From assembly GCF_009870125.1 (NCBI RefSeq), contig NC_046683.1, positions 64,743,869 to 64,807,868 of the forward strand: a DNA stretch of 64,000 nucleotides. The letters run 5' to 3'. Source of the stretch: Drosophila pseudoobscura. Lineage: Eukaryota; Arthropoda; Insecta; Diptera; Drosophilidae. A program made the translations under genes and the position numbers. Under the pieces are notes generated by a model that was not told the origin of the DNA, made no database searches, and saw only the letters and a list, made by a program, of their open reading frames with translations. Of this stretch, positions 1 through 11,075 are shown piece by piece (within the stretch, counting starts at the first letter, position 1; each line of letters opens with the position of its first letter).

Positions 1-1070
1 TGCTGTCAATCTGTTGGCCGTTTTCTGCCACTGCCGCTGCTGCTGCTGCAAAACAACAAAAATTTCCATGTGTCATTTCAAAAATGCAAATATGGACATG
101 ATCTGGTGCTCTGACTTCTGCTCCTGCTCCTTATGTCTGTGCTGTGCTGTGCTTTGCTTTGCTGTGCTGTCTTCCAACAATCCCATCCGACCCGATCCCA
201 TCGTCTCTGCATCCTCCACATGTCCGACTCGTCAGGCGATCAAGCAGCCCCAACTGACAGCCAAGTGACGTCTAAATTTTGTTCAACGAAATGATTATAA
301 AGGCATTTATGCATGCGTAGTCACAGCCAGAGTTCCAGCAACGGCAACAGCAACAGCTCCTAGCCATGTCCAAAGCTCGATGAATTCCGATCCCATATCA
401 ATGGGATTGTTGTACCCTTGAAAAGGGTATTACGATTTAAACCACATGTCTGCCACATTATCTATAAAAAGTATGACAATTCTTGATCAGAGATCCATTT
501 CTCTGCAACTTTCTGCAGTACCTTCTCTGAATCCGAATAGTCGGTGGTAAGAGCACCCCTGTTTTTCCCTGTTCGCTCTGAAAGGGTATCTTAAGTCTCC
601 ACTCTCAAATGATGGCTATTCTCTCTGGTTGCAATTGATTTGTAGCTGCCCAATGTCCCTCCACCCCGGTCGTCGTAGTCTGTCAATTGTCAATGTTTGT
701 ATTCAAATTTTGCAGTCAGAGGTTCGTTTCATGTTTATTATGGCCAGGCCAGGCCCGGGCCCGAGCCAGTGCCAGGGCCAGTAGCGATTTATGAAGGCTT
801 TGTTTGGGCCCTAGAACATTACTTTCACAAGTAGGAATTTTATGATATTCTTCCCAATTTATGAAGGGGTCTTTTCCAAAATTATAGCCTCGAACTAGGA
901 GGAAACTATTGGTACAATATCTGCGGGCTCAATGCTTGAGACAAATAAATAACAAACTATCACAAGTGATTATGTTATAACTTAAATTCTAACGCCCCAT
1001 AAATGGCAAATGCAATTGCTGTTGACGGCATTAAAACGTTGGCCATAAAATGTTGCTGTCGTCGTTTGTG

Positions 1071-1101
<31 letters not shown>

Positions 1102-1687
1102 ATTGTTATAACAAATTTGCATAATTATGCCGCTTATCTTGGCCATATGTCTGGGCCATAGAGCCGACAGTCGGACGATGGACTTGCACTTGGCGCTGGG
1201 TAAAACTTGTAGATGTCTGCAACACGCGCCGGCAATCGACAGCGGCACAGCGGCAGCATAGGTGGAAGCACTAGTACGAGTGGTAGTTGCAACTGCAACA
1301 CCCACACGTATTTTGTCTGGCATTGTTCACCAAGCGGATGCCACTAAAACCGTGCTGCAGCCATGAAAACTGAAAATGTTGCTGTTGTTGCTGTTGCTGT
1401 TGCTGTTGCTGCTGTGTTAATTGCTGTTGGCTGTGGCAGTTGCAGTTTGTGGCAGCAACATAATAAATTACCAGCTAAGACTGAGAAAAAACAGTTAGTT
1501 GACATTGACGCACTGCGAATCATAAAAACTGACAACAAATTGATTGCCAATCAGCAACATGAACACGACAGCAACAGCAGCCAGTGCCAGTGCCAGTGTT
1601 GCGGCTGCTTCTGCTGCTGCAACAATTGCAGGTGTCAATGAATGTTGCAAATAAGGAAAAGCGCGACAAGCGTTGCAACAGGAGGCA

Positions 1688-1719
<32 letters not shown>

Positions 1720-2117
1720 GGAGAGAGCTAAAGAGAGTAGAGAAAAAAGCTAATTGACCAATGCCAATTGCTGCTAATGTGGCCAGTTATTATGTCAAAC
1801 GGTCAGCCAAGAGTTGTTGCCACTGCCACTGCCACTGCGCCTGGTCTTGGCCTAATTGAATTGGCCAACCTGGACAATTGTCACGCAGCTGCCACCATCT
1901 AAAGAGGCAGCCCCAGCCACAGGCACAGCCGCATCCATGGGACCAACTGCTGCGATACAGTTTGGCAACCCACACGCCGGACAGACTACCGGACTCTCCG
2001 CCATCGAATGAGAGATGTCCATGGAGGCGCACATGGAAAAATTCCAATAGCAATTAAAAATATTTCCAACGCAAATGCAGCCAACGGGGATACTCGTACA
2101 GCTGCAGACCAACGGGC
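1..2117. other. Non-coding upstream DNA with microsatellites
   Basis: I see no convincing gene. The stretch contains a GCTGTT-type run at about 1378-1416, a CAG run at 1689-1719 and CACTGC repeats near 1813-1839. It also holds one copy of the dispersed hairpin repeat (listed separately at 413-600). A minus-strand open frame at 982-1323 starts with ATG and contains ten consecutive glutamines. Those come from the CTG/TTG run, and the rest has no recognisable domain, so I do not call it a gene. Confidence 0.6.
413..600 (+). repeat. Dispersed TACCCT hairpin repeat, copy 1
   Basis: The element opens with TACCCTT (413-419) and AAGGGTA (423-429), an inverted repeat around a 3-bp loop. It continues with an ATTACGATTT stretch and TATAAAAAGTAT...TTCTTGATCAG, and closes with AAAGGGTATC near 581-590. 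This order matches a repeat I recognise as common in Drosophila intergenic DNA (ACCCTTGCAGAGGGTAT, then TATAAAGTATATA, then TTCTTGATCAG). I cannot name its transposon family. Similar hairpins recur at 7995, 19121, 26668, 41826, 52639 and 55175. Confidence 0.6.
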
Positions 2118-2273
2118 TACACTGAGAGAAATTCCCAAAAGTTACAGCTGAAGATCCAGTTCCAGTTCGAAAAGTACGAGACTTCCTTTGAGATATGAGC
2201 ATTTCTACAGTTCCTATAAAACAAGGCCTTTCCCCATGATCTCCCCCCCTGCTTCTGCCTTTCTCTCAGTGTA
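2118..2273. mobile_element. 156-bp element with perfect 14-bp terminal inverted repeats
   Basis: The left end TACACTGAGAGAAA (2118-2131) and the right end TTTCTCTCAGTGTA (2260-2273) are perfect reverse complements. The interior has no coding capacity, so this fits a miniature inverted-repeat transposable element. I see no clear target-site duplication. Similar CACTGA-type ends occur at 11872-12021, 16716-16962, 17727-18001 and 26131-26245, which suggests one family. I cannot assign it to a named superfamily. Confidence 0.6.
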
Positions 2274-5200
2274 CTTGTGGGACAGATTTCACCTTGTCCC
2301 CGGGCCGCATCACGTTGTCGTCTGTGGATCGGATCGATCCAGTTCGCGTCCAGCGGTGCCGGCGATGCCGTCGGCTACAGTAGCAGTTGCAGTTGCAGTC
2401 GCAGTCGCATCCAAAGTGCAGCCAGAGACCGACCACAAAGATGTCCGTTGTCTGTGGATCAGGCACCGTCTTTGGCAGCTGCGTTGGCCGTTAGAAATGC
2501 TAATGAAAGTCAGGCGCGTCTGGTCTGTCCATCGGCATTGGCAGCTGCCTCTGAATCTGACTCTGACTCTGATGCCCGTCCCTCTACCCCTCCGATCGCT
2601 GGTGCGTTTTCCCGATTTGATTGCAGCAAGGGGCATCATAGAAAGTTGCACGGCTGCTACCGTTTTTGGTGGCCAGAGAGCATGGAATGGAACAGCTGCC
2701 TCGGGGATTGCACTTGGGATTGCTCTAGCTCTGTCTCTGGCTCTGTCTCTGGCTCTAGCTCTGGCTCTGGGTTCCATTTCCCGCTGCTGGTCGCGGAAAT
2801 TCTGCACACGTGTCGATCATTCAAGTTTTTATGAGTGCGCGGCGGCGCGCTTCCTGCTGCTTTGCTGCTTTGCTGTTCGCTGTTCGGGGCAAGGACGTTT
2901 GCTTCGGTTTCTGCCTTTCTGCCTGCCCGCGCAACCCCCTTTTAAGCGGCCATATGTGCGCTTTTGTTTCCCTCTCCTCTCGTCTCTTACTCTCTCTCAC
3001 TCTGCTAATGTTGCACACATGCAATGCAGCCGGCTCTGGCTTCATCCAGAGAGGCAACCAGTTCGACGGACGTCCGTCCATTTTATGGCATGCAGCCGCC
3101 TGATGCCGCTGCCGCTGCTGCTGCCGCAATGATGATGAAGAGCAGCACATGGCCACCACCACCACCACCACCGCCGCCTTCTCCTCTCATTTGAACCCCA
3201 AGAGCAGAAACAACAACAGAGCGAAGAAATCTCATTGAGATCGGAAACGGGCACGGGCACGGGCACGGTCACGTATGGCACCAATGGCATGGACATGTGC
3301 GCGGAATGCCTCAAGCAGCTGTGGCATATCTCAACTCAACAGAAAGTCGCCATCTGAAGTTTTTCAGCTGATACGAGAGAAGGAGAACCCCGCCTAACCC
3401 CGTGCCCCTTACCCCGTACCCCGTACCCGGGAACCCACAAACCAAAACCCGCATCGAGTGAGAAAAGATTTATGTGGGCATCGAGGGATTTTTAGATTGA
3501 GATTTTCCCTACAGTCTTGTAGGCTGGGCTGGGGAGTTCCATGGGAAATTCTTTGGACAAGAATCATAGAAACTTACAAAGATGAAATGTGACATTTTTT
3601 GATCGTACAGAAAGTACTGTGATAGAGTACTCGCTCATATATGAAATGGAAGATCAAAGACTTCGAGGCCAAATAAGATATCCCTCCTAAAGAACCTTCT
3701 TTTGAAGATCATTTTTAGGTCAAAACTGAAAGAATTGGACTCAATCCTCATGTAAGATTTTGAACTGCATCAAAAGAATATCCTGTAAAACATTCAACTA
3801 CCAAAGGGAATCCATTTGAAATGGATATTATCTGCAGAAGGTGCTCGCAAATTTTAGAGCCATATGTATGCCCTCTCAAAGGCCAGGAGCGATCGGTTTA
3901 TGGTTAAGACATCAGCTTAGGCGCATCCTCCACTCTACACTCTGCACTAGACACCCTGAGAGGCACTTATCAGCAGAAGAGCCAAGGCAGAGTCATCGTG
4001 CCACTTGCCTTATTTGCGGGCTTAAGCCGCTCAAGAAGCCATTTGGTCCAGGGTCCATGTCCATCCATCATGCCACACATATGACAGGCAGGGCCAACAG
4101 CAGCCGCAGCAACAGCAGTCGTCGGGTCGGGGGAAAATGCCGGCAATTAGCAACTGGCGACAAATTGACGAGGCCGAAACACACAAAAACCGAAAACATA
4201 CTGGAATCCGGAGTCCATGGGTTGCGATCTCTCGCTCTCTCTCGGGGACCAAAAGGAGGCCACCTGCGGAGATTTTGTGCGAAAAAAGGGAGAAAGAGAC
4301 GGGGAGGGTGGTGCACTGTGTTGTGACCAGAGGAGCGGATTGTGGCAATAATATTTGTGCAGCGGCTACCTGTGGCAAGTGTCAGGCGTCTGTGGCATGG
4401 GCCTAATGAAGTTGCACCAACCAAATGACTCATTTTGGCAACACTCAAAGGGTCCCTTTGAGTCCCCTGTAAAGGCCATTAGCACTGTCTAGACGGGGTC
4501 CGGGCGCCGTTTTCTATTTGCTAATGAGAGAAATGATGCACCAGCACAAGAGAGACTGTTCGCAGTTTCTCATTTTAGCCAGAGATTGTTTTTCCTTTGA
4601 TAAGGAATATTTTCATTACTGTAAGGTTCTTAACTGCAATCAGAAGATCTCACTCTAAATCTTAAGCAATAAATGCTTAAAAGTCACTCTTGATCGATCG
4701 CTCTCTCATTTCGTTGCCATTGAAATGCAGGCGGCTTCAAAATGTTGCTCAACATTAAAGTCTCTCTCTCTTTCTCGGTCAGCTCATAATTTCAGTTCGA
4801 AGCTCTCCTTTAGCTGTAAGTTCGATTCGAAGTGCAATTCGCACCTCTCTCCCCCACCCATTTGACTCAAGCTTTGAGTTCTGTTCTTTCCCACTCAAAA
4901 GCTTTCTCAACATTTCCAATGTTCCAGCTCTCTCTCCCACTAATTAATCAAGCCGCCCGCCCGCTCTCAGCGATCAGCTGTACCCGCACGCCTAAGTAGC
5001 CAATGCAGGCACATCAACTCCTCGTCAATTTGTTCCCGTTGCTCCCATCTAATATTTATTCGAAACAAAGTAATTGTAGTTCCCAGCGCGCTGGGCCGCT
5101 CTCTTTATCAGCTGTTCCCAATAAACACGCCAGCAGCAGAATACCATATGCAGCGCAGCAGCGGTCGCAGCCAAAAACAGCAGGCAAAGGTATTTCCAGA

Positions 5201-6299
5201 GAGGGGAAAGGGAGGGAGAGTGTGGTGTGTGTGTAAAAAAAGCCCGGTGTGGACAAACGGTAAAATGCAATACAAATAACGGCAGCCGGCAGAAGTTCGT
5301 CCTTCAGGTTCGGTCCTGCAGATGCATATTGCCATTGCCCCCCCCCACCACCCTGCTCGACTGAGTCCCCTCCCTTGTCAACGTTTTTCCACTCAATTAG
5401 GGTAGCAAAAATACACATACGGTACATACGGTACATGCGACTTTTAGAGAGTGTGGAAGCAAGAGTGAAAGGACATTTGCCTATAAACATATTTCCCAAA
5501 TCGAAGAAGAAACGGGAACAGAAACCGAATGTTGTTCTGCTGCAGCCATATGTGTGTCGACGGCGTGCGGCGCAGTTGTTATCCTTGTGTTTTGCGGCAG
5601 CCGCTTGCCGCTGGCCGCTCTGCCTCTCTGCCACAGCCACAGTCGCGCATTGTTAATCGTATCCTGCGTAATAGCATAATAATCCCTAATCGCATCTGAT
5701 CTGTTCACCTGGCTGGCGCACAAACACACTCTCCTCTCCGCTCTCTCCTCTCTGCCCTGCGCCGGCTGCACACAATCCGCATTCTGGCTGCCATCGAGCG
5801 ATCCTTTGTGCGAGTCCTTTGTCGCCGAGTGTCCTTTTTTGTTCCCACTGTATTGTAAAGCAGGGCTGGGGTTATTTTGACAGAAGTTCATTTGCCTTCT
5901 GCCTATGCCACCGCTGCTGTCGCCTCACCTCTCCTCTCGCTTTGACATTTGTCAGAGTCGCATTCGCGGCTTCGAATTCGGGTTTCGGTTTCGACTTGGA
6001 TCCGCATCGTGTGTTTATTTTTTCCCCTCCTCCTCCTCCTCCTCGTCCTCCTGTGAGTGGCTCGGTTTCAATGTTTCGACTTTTATTCGGCTTCCATTTG
6101 GTGCATTTGTTTAACGCTCCTTTGTGGCACAGTGCTTGACTAATAGACATTTACATTTCGGGACATTAACTGCTCTTTAGTCGGACAAGCCATTAATATC
6201 TTCTGGGTTGTCTGATTGCGGCGAATGAATAATGAGAGAAATGATTATCGAATGGGTTTTTGGGTTTTGTAATGAATTACTGTTAAATATTGCTGGAAT
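2274..6299. other. Non-coding upstream DNA, repeat-rich
   Basis: No gene is supported. The section 2236-3132 is poor in stop codons in several frames because of CTG/CTC-rich repeats (CAGTTG/CAGTCG at 2382-2409, GGCTCT at 2722-2771, CCA at 3153-3172). Its long open frames read as low-complexity Leu/Ala/Ser and I reject them. An AT-richer unconstrained-looking stretch lies at about 3540-3840. Polypyrimidine and CTCC runs cluster at 4760-4930 and 5700-6060. A 21-bp palindrome at 4443-4463 is listed separately. Confidence 0.6.
4443..4463. other. Perfect 21-bp palindrome containing inverted CCTTTGA motifs
   Basis: ACTCAAAGGG (4443-4452) and CCCTTTGAGT (4454-4463) are perfect reverse complements around a single T. 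Each arm contains CCTTTGA, which resembles the core bound by TCF/Pangolin HMG factors. The function is unknown; binding is inference from the motif alone. Confidence 0.5.
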
Positions 6300-6690
6300 G
6301 GGTATATAAGGACATTTATTTATAGGGAATCCTTAAGATAGAGTCACGATTAATGTTATGTAACCTTTTCCAATCTGGTTCTTTGAAGTTCCGTACTAAA
6401 AACGCCTGCCAACCTATCGTAGCTATCGAATGGATATATAAGGACATTTATTTATAGGGAATCCTTAAGATAGAGTCACGATTAATGTTATTTAACCTTT
6501 TCCAATCAGGTTCTTTGAAGGTCCGTACAAAAAACGCCTGCCAACCTTTCGTAACTCTGCCTATAGATCTTCTAACCCTTCGAAATGGATATTAATCTAG
6601 TGCTTTGAAGTTCTGTACCTTAAGCCAAGATATACATATACCACAAAAAACGCCTACCAACCTATCGTAACTCGGCTCATAGATATCCTA
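6300..6690. repeat. Tandem repeat, unit about 132 bp, two good copies and one decayed
   Basis: The block starting near 6300 (GACATTTATTTATAGGGAA at 6311) recurs 132 bp later (6443) with only scattered substitutions. A third, diverged copy can be followed to about 6690 through shared phrases such as AAAAAACGCC, CCAACCTATCGTA and TTTGAAGTTC. There is no coding potential. The array lies about 4.4 kb upstream of the emc leader. Confidence 0.75.
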
Positions 6691-7990
6691 TCTCTTCGAA
6701 ATGGATCTTAAATGAAATTAAAAATCCTTTTTGAATGTCATATACTAATTTGATCAAGAAATGTCACGGAATTAGGGTTTGACAACTCTTGTAACTCTGT
6801 TTCTAGGCATCCCATTCATTAAAAATGTATCGCAAATATAAGGAAGTCTCGTATAATCTCATTATAATTTGATTTCATTGACAATTACTCATCCACTTTT
6901 CAGCCATATCAGTGTTTATCCACTTATGCCGTATTTATGACGAAAGGCCCTGTTTCCATTGTGTGGTACTACTGTACCGAAACACGCATCGTAGAGCCTT
7001 CAATTACATATGCCACATGGGTGGCTTCAGTTCTGAGGCCAGTGCTGACATTACGCATACCAATTCGATGATCACTGAGCGAGGCGGCTGGCTTTTGTCC
7101 CGTCCCCCAAAAGCCGTACAACCCTTGGCCGAACAGAGGAAAAAATCATTTCTGTTTCAGTTCCCATTCCCACGCAATTCCGTTTATTGTTTTAGCTAGA
7201 GGGAGGGAGAGAGAGAGAGAGAGAGAGCGAGAGGAGGCAGAAAATAAACAAAAGCTCAGCGATCATCGACGCCTCAATGAATTTAGTCGTATGTTTTTTT
7301 TCGCAATGGAATTAGTATTCAGTTACCATACGTCCCATACAGAACGAACGAAAAAACAGCAACAGCAAAAAAAAAAAAAAGAAAAACCAGGGACATGGAC
7401 AGGGGCCGGATGCGGCTACAGTAAAGGCCGATGAATGGAGGCAATCCAATCTGCAATCCAATCATCTCTCTCTCTCTCTGCATCTGTAGCCATATGCAAA
7501 ATATGTTTAAAAATAAACTAGCGAAAGGCAAACGGTTCCGAATTCCGTTGCGAATTCATTAATGGGAATGTCACCAGCAGGCCAGAGACGGCTCCAAGGA
7601 GAGGGACAGCGAGAGAGATTGACAGGGCACAGAGCACCCCTTTAATGGCTGCCTAACTAGATATGTCTTCGGCGTGGATCGGCAGACCCCCCGCCCCCTC
7701 CCCCACCGATTGGGAGGGGGATGAGTGACGGGTATTGGATTTCAGCATGCCATGCACGCGGCGCGGCATGCGGCTGCATATCTGCAACGCCATCTCTCGA
7801 CTACCTCGGGGCTACTCCCCACCCGTCTCCAGCGCTGATTGACATGTGATCCTCATCCCCATCCCCATCCCCATGCCCATCCCCATGCCATTCCCATCAC
7901 CATCTCCATTCTCAACCTCATTGCATCCTCTCAACAAAGTTTCTATGGCTTGCAAATCTTCACCTTGTCCCCTGTCCACTGTTCCCTTTT
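6691..7990. other. Non-coding upstream DNA with GAGA tract
   Basis: No gene is seen. A GA microsatellite lies at 7201-7238 and a short CT run at about 7466-7480. A palindromic GC-rich piece (ATGCACGCGGCGCGGCATGC) lies near 7750. A CATCCC repeat lies at about 7852-7893. GA runs are potential GAGA-factor (Trl) sites, which is inference. Confidence 0.5.
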
Positions 7991-7994
7991 TGTG

Positions 7995-8104
7995 TACCCT
8001 TCAAGAGGGTATCCACATCAGTATTTGCTATAGGTTTTCGATCAGTTTTGTTCCATCTTTCATATGCGCTACACCACTGTGCTAGGGTATCTAGAGCTTC
8101 GGTG
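7995..8104 (+). repeat. Dispersed TACCCT hairpin repeat, copy 2
   Basis: TACCCT (7995-8000) and AGGGTA (8006-8011) form the opening hairpin. The element closes about 75 bp later with AGGGTATCTAGAGCTTCGGT (about 8084-8103). The same closing phrase, slightly changed, ends the copy at 55175-55305, so start and end are both shared features of the family. Confidence 0.6.
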
Positions 8105-9786
8105 CTCAGAGCTGGCTCTTCTGTCTGGTTTTTTCCTGGCTCTTTAACCTGTTGCTGGTTCTTCTTGGTCGTCGCTGCTCATTTGTCATTCAGGCGAAAC
8201 ACTCACGAGTCGTAAAGTAAGCTCCGTTCCAGTCTCCTGCCAAGAACCGAGACCCATCCAAGGGAAATAATCTCAGAAAAGTCATAAAATTATGATCGGT
8301 ATTTCTTTCTTGTTTTTTTTGTTGTTTCTTTTGCTTTTTGCGCGCCCTGCGCTCTCTGGGAAATTTGAACTGTGGTGGTTTTTTGCCAGCATTTTTTAAT
8401 TATATTTTGGTTACGGAACATGGATTTCTGTTGTATTTCATGCAACACCTTGTCCCCACAAAATTCCTGAGAATTACGCGAAGACATTCCTGAAGACGGC
8501 CCGCTTCCATGGAAATCCGCCAATGGACCCGCAAGAAAAAACCTTTCCACAGAGACCACAATAATAAACAGAAACTTAAGAGTTCATTCATGTTTCCCCA
8601 AACCAAACCAATCCAATCCGATCCATCCCCTTCCACCCCACCACACATGCTGCAAAGCCCAAAGCAGTCCCAGACCCAGACGATAGCCCAGAGACGTGTC
8701 ATTTTTCACAAACAACGAACGCCTCAATGAAAATTTCCACTATTTCCTCAATGGTCTGGTTGTAATACGATCGTGATCTCTTGCCCAGAAACCCCGCAAC
8801 GACGGCTTGAGAAAAGTCAGGGCAGGGCAGGGCAGGGCGCCGTCGCACACACTGAAGCACTTGAGAGTGTTCAAGATATCATAAACCAAAATTAAGATAA
8901 GCCCCCGGAGAAAGATAACGCAAAAGTCGGGCTACGGCCACTCTTTAGAGTGTATCTAAGATGTACTGTACTTTCACTCTACGGACCATTTTGCTTGCCA
9001 AAATCCATATTCTGGATAGTACAAACAATAGTTCCCGAGATGCCGGTGTGTGGAGACTCTGTGTTCGATGCTGATAAAGAATACCACAGAGTAAAGGTTT
9101 TATTTAATCTGTTTTAAGATAAACTTCTCCAAAAACCTCACTCAAAGCCATTTCCTGGCAAATGCAATTTGGCAATAAATAAATGATATATTCATAAACT
9201 AATTAATCAATCTCTCGTTTTACCAAACACTCCCCTAGAGTGTTTTCGTGTTGATTTTGGAAAACCTTTGCCCACAGAAACCGCTTTTCATTCATTTTCA
9301 TGCTCATTCACAAAAAAACAGGAGAAAAGCAAACAAGATGACAGAGAAAGAGAAGAAACACACGAAAACTGAGAGAGAGAGAGAGAGAGAGAGCGCGCGT
9401 TCGTATTTTGACGAGCTAGAGAGTAACCAATCCAGCCCTGGTTTTCTCTCTCGCATCCACTTTTTCTCGCTCAAAAATGCTCGATTTTTTCGCTTTTAAA
9501 CCAATGAAAATAAACAAAACATTTTAAACCAATCAAAAGCAAGGAAACAGGGGAGAGAACTAAGTGATTTTGTCCGTGTAGAGTTTGTGGATGGTAGTGT
9601 AGAGCGTGGATTGAAGCTGGGTTCCACATAGCTGAGACTTTTGTGGACTGTGGTGAGTGGAACCTGAATCGCAGGGGAAGCTTGAAAAGAAGTAGCTGAA
9701 ACTGGATCTTTCTTGTGGAAGACGAGGTGGTTGGCCAGTGGATTTTGTGGAAACAACTTTTAAGCTGTGGAGAGGTACAACGTTTA
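8105..9786. other. Non-coding upstream DNA
   Basis: No supported gene. It holds GGGCA repeats near 8820-8838, an AT-rich section (9060-9210), and a GA microsatellite at 9371-9393. A section at 9540-9760 is rich in GTGGA/TTGTGG phrases. Open frames here are short and most lack an ATG. Confidence 0.5.
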
Positions 9787-9889
9787 AGCTGTGGATGGGA
9801 TGTTGACTTGTGAGCTGTGGATGGGATGTTGACTTGTGAGCTGTGGATGGGATGTTGACTTGTGAGCTATGGATGGGATCTTTTGAGTG
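9787..9889. repeat. 26-bp tandem repeat, nearly four copies
   Basis: The unit begins AGCTGTGGATGGGATGTTGA and repeats at 9787, 9813, 9839 and 9865 with an exact 26-bp period. The copies are nearly identical; the last carries CTATGG instead of CTGTGG. Near-identity points to recent expansion. It sits about 1.2 kb upstream of the emc start codon. Confidence 0.85.
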
Positions 9890-10314
9890 GATGCTGGGGT
9901 AAATACGGTTTTTGTGGAATGGATGCTATTACAGATATTACTCTTCTTCCTTGTAAATTCTAAAGAATCTCAATTTCACAGAATATCCTATACCATATTA
10001 CTATATATTCAAATTAATACAAATATCCCCCTTAGGTGTAGAATAAATTGAATTTCACGGTATCTCCACTGTTCCACAAAACCTTCTCACCGCAAACCTC
10101 GGCAGGAACTTCTTTTGTAGACCACTATCCTCCAAACTATAAAACTCTCCACACGACATCACTCTACAAACCCTTTGAATCTACACTCTTCCTTCTCCTC
10201 CAGACTAAATATCATCCTCCACCATTTATTTATATAGAATCCAATAATCTCTCACAATATTACCCCTCCTAAGCTCTCCACGGCTAATGAAAACAGTTCT
10301 CTCTCTCTTACAAA

Positions 10315-10353
10315 CCCGAAGTAGACCCGAAGTCTCCCGAAGTCAGCCGAAGC
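10315..10353 (+). promoter_or_regulatory. Four phased CCCGAAGT-like motifs upstream of emc
   Basis: CCCGAAGT occurs at 10315, 10326 and 10336, followed by GCCGAAGC at 10346. The spacings are 11, 10 and 10 bp, close to one DNA turn, so all copies would face the same side of the helix. I do not know a factor for this exact motif. It may simply be a small tandem expansion. It lies about 0.75 kb upstream of the emc start codon. Confidence 0.4.
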
Positions 10354-10503
10354 TCATATTAAAACGCAAAATTTAGCTCTCCCCTCTCTTTTTCTCTCTT
10401 TTTCGACATAGTGACTGAACATGCAAAGGTATGGACCACGGTCAAAAAATGTTCAGCAACATTTCTAGAACCCACGCGACACACCTCACTCAACAATATG
10501 CTC

Positions 10504-10532
10504 TGATTGTTTACAAGCCCTGTAAACAATCA
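10504..10532. promoter_or_regulatory. Palindrome of two forkhead-like sites upstream of emc
   Basis: TGATTGTTTACA (10504-10515) and TGTAAACAATCA (10521-10532) are perfect 12-bp inverted arms around the spacer AGCCC. Each arm holds GTAAACAA, the canonical core bound by forkhead/FoxO proteins. The palindrome lies about 545 bp upstream of the emc ATG, probably just upstream of the transcription start. The motif is seen directly; factor identity and function are inference. Confidence 0.55.
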
Positions 10533-10672
10533 TGGCATGTCAAGTTTTGGGGTGGATTTTACGTTGCATGCGCCGGATATTTTTGTGCCGCTTCGCCCGT
10601 GTTCCATACCTTTTCTTAGCATGCCAGCAACATTTTTTCCAGCATCATGTGCTCGTCCGACCAGCAACATGG

Positions 10673-11075
10673 CGGGCGTTTTTGATAGAAAAGGCCTTGC
10701 CGCCCCACGGCAAGTTCATTCGTTCAAAAAATTTTCACCGCTCAAGTGAAGCAAAGAATCACAGAAAACAGTAAAAGAGCAGCGAAATTGACTTGTGATT
10801 TTGAAAACTCAAATTGATTTTGATAAGTCATACAACTACTAGGCACGCTGGATTAAAGTGTTTTTTTTCTGTTGGCCGTTCGAAAAGTGCAAAGGAAAGA
10901 AAAGTGAAGTTCGTGCAAAATACCAAAAAAAAAAAACACGCAACAAAACTCGCAAAACAACCAAAAACGCATCTCAATCCCAACTTATCCAACCTCGCCC
11001 GTAACCCGTAACCGGTACGACCGTGTAAAATCCGCCAAAATTCTACTCAAGGAGCGTAAAGCCATCATCTCCAAA
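10673..11075 (+). promoter_or_regulatory. emc core promoter region and ATG-free 5' leader
   Basis: No ATG occurs between the ATG at about 10669 and the emc start codon at 11076. The last 270 bp are A-rich with AACA/AAAC runs, typical of a Drosophila 5' UTR. A small hairpin, CTTGCCG (10696-10702) and CGGCAAG (10708-10714), is followed by GTTCATTCG, a possible initiator. I see no convincing TATA box. The exact transcription start cannot be fixed from sequence; it should lie within this interval if the leader is unspliced. Confidence 0.5.

Noticed and set aside
982..1323. Minus-strand 113-codon ATG frame with polyQ
   Set aside because: Its one feature is a glutamine run produced by a TTG/CTG repeat. 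There is no domain or splice support.
2188..3132. Very long open frames (up to 314 codons plus strand, 165 codons minus strand)
   Set aside because: The frames coincide with CTG/CTC/CAG repeats that remove stops in several frames. The protein is low-complexity Leu/Ala/Ser and Arg, and the two overlapping frames at 2277 and 2310-2807 lack an ATG at their start.
9540..10220. Possible large inverted repeat (GTGGA-rich at 9540-9760, TCCAC-rich at 10060-10220)
   Set aside because: The halves share composition and short phrases, but I could not align them over more than about 12 bases.
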